Positions 8,384 to 10,629 of a stretch of 10,629 nucleotides of DNA are shown piece by piece. The notes under the pieces were generated by a model. That model did no database searches. It was not told where the DNA came from and was given only the letters and a program-made list of their open reading frames with translations. Source of the stretch: Rhodothermota bacterium. GTDB taxonomy: Bacteria > Hydrogenedentota > Hydrogenedentia > Hydrogenedentales > GCA-2746185. The stretch is taken from assembly GCA_009885415.1 (NCBI GenBank), contig VFKU01000108.1, positions 1-10,629 on the forward strand. Reading direction: 5' to 3'. Numbering within the stretch: the first letter of the stretch is position 1; each line of letters opens with the position of its first letter. A program made the translations under genes and the position numbers.

Positions 8384-8389
8384 AGGAGG
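8384..8389 (+). promoter_or_regulatory. Ribosome binding site AGGAGG for the TTG-started kinase
   Basis: A perfect AGGAGG ends five bases before TTG at 8395. It is the main evidence that translation begins at this rare start codon. Confidence 0.75.
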
Positions 8390-8394
8390 CGCGC

Positions 8395-9429
8395 TTGACC
8401 AAGGGTTCCCAAAATAGGAAAGGCCTCGCCGGGCTGGGCACGTGGATCATGGATCACGTGCGGATGATCGACGTGTGGCCAGCGGAACAGACGCTGGCGA
8501 ATATCCGCAGCGAGGCCTTCTCCGGCGGCGGGCTCGCGCACAACCTCGTGGTCGACGTCGCCAAGTTCGGCCTCGGCATTCCGCTCGAGGCTATCGGCTT
8601 CGTCGGCGACGACGACGACGGCCGTCGCATCCTCGATCTCTGCCGCGGCCTCGGCGCGGACGTCACGCATCTGAACGTCACGAAGGCCGCGCCGACCTCC
8701 TACACCGAAGTCATGACCGTCCAAGCCACCGGCAAGCGCACCTTCTTCCACTCCCGCGGCGCGAACAACCTCGTCACCTACGACAACGTGCCCTTCAGCG
8801 CCATCAAGTCGCGCATCGTCCACCTCGGCTACCTGCTCCTCATGGACGGCATCGACGCGCCTGACCCGCAATTCGGCACCGTCGCCGCGAAAATCCTGCA
8901 CCGGCTCCAGCAGGAAGGCATCAAGACCTCGATCGATTGTGTCTCGGAGTCCTCCGAACGCTTCCGAAAAATCGTCCCGCCCGCCCTCAAATACACCGAC
9001 TACGTGATCCTAAACGAATTCGAAGCAGGCCAAACCACCGGCCACAAAATCCTCGAAGGCGAAAAGCTCGACGCGAAAGCGCTCCGCGATTCCGCCAAGG
9101 CGCTCCTTGCGATGGGCTCTAGCGAACTCGTCGTCATCCACATGGCCATCGGCGCCTACGCGCTCACCCGCGCCTGCGACGAACACTTCCAGCCCTCCTT
9201 CCAACTCCCCGACGGCTACATCAAAGGAGGCGCCGGCGCCGGCGACGCCTTCTGCGCAGGCGTCCTCGTCGGGCTCCACGAAAACTGGCCCCTCCCCGAA
9301 GGCCTCCGCTTCGGCACCGCCGCCGCCGCCCAATGCATATCCCACGCCACCTGCACCGAAGGCATCAAGTCGCACAAAGAATGCGTGGCCCTCTTCGACA
9401 AGTTCCCCTTAAGAAAAAATCCGCTCTAA
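8395..9429 (+). CDS. PfkB-family carbohydrate kinase
   Basis: This 344-residue protein belongs to the PfkB (ribokinase-like) family of ATP-dependent sugar kinases, acting in the cytoplasm. The N-terminal half holds AGLGTWIMDHVRMIDVWP (12-29), the GGGLAHN segment (44-50) that corresponds to the substrate-side glycine motif, and GFVGDDDDGRRIL. The C-terminal half holds KGGAGAGDAFCAGVL, with GAGD forming the anion hole and Asp284 the predicted catalytic base. The usual DTxGAGD signature is altered: the residues before GAGD are GGA, so the conserved Asp-Thr is absent. The start is TTG at 8395, supported by a perfect AGGAGG five bases upstream; there is no better ATG or GTG nearby. The gene diverges from the cytochrome operon, with a 130-nt shared upstream region. 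The substrate cannot be told from sequence; PfkB members act on ribose, fructose, KDG, nucleosides and others. A rhamnulose-phosphate aldolase-type gene lies downstream on the other strand, which fits carbohydrate catabolism but does not prove a shared pathway. Confidence 0.9.
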   Translation: MTKGSQNRKGLAGLGTWIMDHVRMIDVWPAEQTLANIRSEAFSGGGLAHNLVVDVAKFGLGIPLEAIGFVGDDDDGRRILDLCRGLGADVTHLNVTKAAPTSYTEVMTVQATGKRTFFHSRGANNLVTYDNVPFSAIKSRIVHLGYLLLMDGIDAPDPQFGTVAAKILHRLQQEGIKTSIDCVSESSERFRKIVPPALKYTDYVILNEFEAGQTTGHKILEGEKLDAKALRDSAKALLAMGSSELVVIHMAIGAYALTRACDEHFQPSFQLPDGYIKGGAGAGDAFCAGVLVGLHENWPLPEGLRFGTAAAAQCISHATCTEGIKSHKECVALFDKFPLRKNPL

Positions 9430-9494
9430 TCGGAATCGACGCCAAACAAGATCGCCCATAGACGAAGTCCACCACCACCAAAATCGCAAACCCC

Positions 9495-9567
9495 GTCATT
9501 GCGAGAAGGCCGCGACAAGATCATCGCCCGCGAGATCGCCACACGTCGCGGCCGACGAAGCAATCTC
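9495..9567. repeat. Nested palindromic repeat (GTCATTGCGAG ... GAAGCAATCTC type)
   Basis: The 73-bp element starts GTCATTGCGAG and ends GAAGCAATCTC. Outer arms ATTGC (9498-9502) and GCAAT (9560-9564) pair, and a perfect 9-bp inner pair, GGCCGCGAC (9508-9516) and GTCGCGGCC (9545-9553), follows. The centre has a further imperfect pairing with GATC on both sides. These termini match a dispersed palindromic repeat type that I recall from many unrelated bacteria. It lies 65 bp after the kinase stop and could also affect transcript ends. Confidence 0.6.
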
Positions 9568-9605
9568 AACCTCTGACGACTACCACTCCACCGAAATCGG
9601 GTCGT

Positions 9606-9716
9606 AGCCCTGAAAGGGCACGCTAGAATAGCCCAGGGCAAAGCGAGCGATAGCGAGCGCCGCCCTGGGTCACGCGACCCCTAGCCATCAAGCCCTGAAG
9701 GGGCGCCCTAGGGTAT
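9606..9716. repeat. Composite REP-like block with two AGCCCTGAARGGGC copies flanking a hairpin
   Basis: Two imperfect direct copies, 9606-9631 and 9691-9716 (20 of 26 bases identical, 85 bp apart), each fold as GCCC-loop-GGGC. Between them CCCAGGGC (9632-9639) and GCCCTGGG (9662-9669) form a perfect 8-bp stem whose loop carries AGCGAGCG twice. The second copy ends in the palindrome CCCTAGGG (9706-9713). No coding potential is apparent; short frames across it look accidental. Confidence 0.6.
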
Positions 9717-9844
9717 GGCGTGGGGATTGCTGTCGATTGACAACTTCGACTAGCTGGCGTAACGTAGTACGCATGAAGTAGACAGATGGCGAGAGACGGA
9801 GACTTATCCTTTCCGGTGTAGTAGCGGTCGCGTTCGGGCTTGTC

Positions 9845-10186
9845 ATGATTGGAATAGACTTCGACCGCTCCACCTATTCCCAAGTAGGCTGGCGTCAGTA
9901 TCCGCTCAACGCGACCATTGGAGGAATGCTGGTCGCGGGCGGATGCCTTCAAATAGTTCTTCGTTGTCTCCCCGAGATGGTCGCGACAGGTTTACTCTTT
10001 CTCTCGATGGGCGCTACAGGATCGATAACGAATTTTCGAGCCCCGAGAAGCCACCTGCTGGGTCTCGGTACGGTGCTAGGTCTTGCTACGGACTGTACGC
10101 TTGTCCTAGTAGGTATTATCTGTCTATTCCGATCTGCCCGATATTCCAGCGCACTCGCTAACAGATCGAACTTACAAAAGCACTAA
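9845..10186 (+). CDS. Hypothetical small multi-pass membrane protein, 5' end apparently broken
   Basis: I do not recognise this protein. The open frame from ATG at 9845 gives 113 residues with hydrophobic segments at about 24-41 (ATIGGMLVAGGCLQIVLR), 45-60 and 72-95 (ending LVGIICLFRSARYS), hence probably membrane-embedded. The ATG sits inside a further hydrophobic stretch: the same frame upstream reads GERRRLILSGVVAVAFGLV, a textbook positively charged N-terminus plus membrane helix. That frame has no ATG, GTG or TTG until ATG-AAG at 9773-9778, which is followed at once by TAG (9779-9781). The natural product may thus be a four-helix protein whose gene carries an amber mutation at codon 3, or a start I cannot see. 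No Shine-Dalgarno sequence precedes either ATG. The stretch is clearly lower in GC than the genes around it. It could be a decaying gene, an acquired fragment, or non-coding. Confidence 0.4.
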   Translation: MIGIDFDRSTYSQVGWRQYPLNATIGGMLVAGGCLQIVLRCLPEMVATGLLFLSMGATGSITNFRAPRSHLLGLGTVLGLATDCTLVLVGIICLFRSARYSSALANRSNLQKH

Positions 10187-10213
10187 GTTCACAAGGACTG
10201 TCATCGCCTTCTT

Positions 10214-10236
10214 GAGAGGCCCCTCTGAGGTCTCTC
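10214..10236 (-). terminator. Candidate bidirectional terminator hairpin between convergent genes
   Basis: On the minus strand GAGAGACCTC and GGGGCCTCTC form a 10-position stem with one mismatch and one G-T pair, around a 3-base loop. It starts one base after the dehydrogenase TAG and lies 27 bases after the stop of the small plus-strand frame. No T-tract follows on either strand, so classical intrinsic termination is doubtful. Confidence 0.35.
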
Positions 10237-10237
10237 T

Positions 10238-10629
10238 CTAGCGCGTAAAGCTCGCGTCGATTCCCGCGTCCACGTTCAAAATATTCCCCGTCGATTTCGC
10301 GCTCAACTCCGACGCGAAGAAATACACGCCCTCCGCGATGTCCTCTGGGAACACGCTGCGCTTGAGCAAACTGCGGTTGCGGTAGTGCTCCTCTAGCTGT
10401 TTCTCTTCGAGGCCGTAGGCTTCCGCACGCTCTTTTTTCCAGTCGCCCTGCCAGATGCGCGATCCGCGAAGCACCGCGTCGGGATTCACGACGTTGACGC
10501 GAATCTGATGCGAAGCGCCCTCGAGCGCGATGCAGCGCGCGAGGTGCAGTTCGCTGGCCTTCGCCGTGCAGTACGCCGACGCATTCTTCGACGCGACCAG
10601 CGCGTTCTTGCTGGACACAAACACGATCG
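10238..10629 (-). CDS. Bifunctional rhamnulose-1-phosphate aldolase/short-chain dehydrogenase, C-terminal part
   Basis: This gene is cut by the right edge of the window; about 130 C-terminal residues are visible, reading in from position 10629. They form the end of a short-chain dehydrogenase domain. The catalytic YxxxK is in SAYCTAK, preceded by VFVSSKNA, and followed by HLARCIALEG, IRVNVVNPDAVLRGS, IW then W, LLKRSVFPEDIAEGVYFFAS and the ending NVDAGIDASFTR. The NPDAVLRGSRIW block and the AYGLEEKQLEEHYRNRS region are those of the fusion protein in which a class II aldolase (rhamnulose-1-phosphate to DHAP plus lactaldehyde) is joined to a lactaldehyde-oxidising dehydrogenase. The aldolase half would lie beyond the window and is not seen. 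The GTG at 10624 is internal, not the start. A hairpin lies just after the stop. A stand-alone SDR is the alternative but fits these blocks less well. Confidence 0.85.
   Translation of the reverse strand, partial: IVFVSSKNALVASKNASAYCTAKASELHLARCIALEGASHQIRVNVVNPDAVLRGSRIWQGDWKKERAEAYGLEEKQLEEHYRNRSLLKRSVFPEDIAEGVYFFASELSAKSTGNILNVDAGIDASFTR

Larger units (their letters stand above)
9430..9772. other. Gene-free interval between kinase and possible membrane protein
   Basis: I see no credible gene in these 343 bases on either strand. The content is the two palindromic repeat blocks plus short unstructured spacers. No T-tract terminator was seen directly after the kinase stop codon. TTGACA at 9737-9742 with TAACGT 17 bases on is a possible weak promoter toward the right, only 7 bases before the ATG at 9773. 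Confidence 0.6.

Noticed and set aside
8371..8385. Possible sigma-54 promoter before the kinase (TGGCAG then GC)
   Set aside because: The GG and GC elements are 8 bases apart instead of the required 10, and the site would overlap the ribosome binding site.
8608..8625. GAC trinucleotide run in the kinase gene as a phase-variable microsatellite
   Set aside because: It is too short, is in frame, and encodes the GDDDDG segment of a normal PfkB loop.
8296..8901. Minus-strand frame (201 codons) opposite the kinase
   Set aside because: A low-complexity Val/Asp/Ala/Glu-rich shadow of the PfkB gene.
9606..9716. Possible start of a CRISPR array
   Set aside because: Only two imperfect copies, and the interval between them is itself a palindrome, not a spacer.
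9426..9952. Two minus-strand frames (71 and 109 codons) across the repeat blocks
   Set aside because: They are made largely of repeat sequence, have no supporting ribosome binding site, and one overlaps the better membrane-protein frame.

Overview
The window looks like chromosomal DNA of a GC-rich Gram-negative bacterium from the Planctomycetota/Verrucomicrobiota group or a relative such as Hydrogenedentota. The argument is the gene content. It carries two large exported proteins of the planctomycete cytochrome-c type (PSCyt1-DUF1549-DUF1553) and a Tat-exported DUF1501 protein, families that are multiplied mainly in those phyla. The exact phylum cannot be fixed from the sequence alone. No rRNA, tRNA, CRISPR array, transposase or phage gene was seen.

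Positions 27-8264 (minus strand) hold a compact three-gene operon, read right to left. First comes a 1270-residue cytochrome-type protein with two tandem beta-sandwich modules. After a 19-nt gap follows a 473-residue DUF1501 protein. A 995-residue cytochrome-type protein with a PA14-like module then overlaps the DUF1501 stop codon by 4 nt (GTGA). All three have export signals. Each large protein has two CxxCH motifs, and each carries a different candidate carbohydrate-binding insert between DUF1549 and DUF1553. The operon probably encodes an extracytoplasmic assembly tied to polysaccharide use and electron transfer, but no biochemical function of these DUF families is established to my knowledge. 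A palindrome with an 8-bp stem lies inside the signal-peptide codons of the last gene, and a hairpin follows its double stop codon.

Positions 8265-8394 form a 130-nt divergent intergenic region with strong Shine-Dalgarno sequences on both sides. On the plus strand a PfkB-family sugar kinase (8395-9429) starts at TTG.

Positions 9430-9772 hold no credible gene but two palindromic, REP-like repeat blocks. They are followed by a visibly lower-GC stretch, about 9715-10235, with a possible small multi-pass membrane protein. Its reading frame begins with ATG-AAG and is then broken by an in-frame TAG.

Positions 10238-10629 (minus strand) hold the C-terminal part of a bifunctional rhamnulose-1-phosphate aldolase/short-chain dehydrogenase that runs off the right edge. 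With the PfkB kinase it suggests deoxy-sugar or other carbohydrate catabolism nearby, which fits a polysaccharide-degrading lifestyle. A pathway link between these genes and the cytochrome operon is inference.
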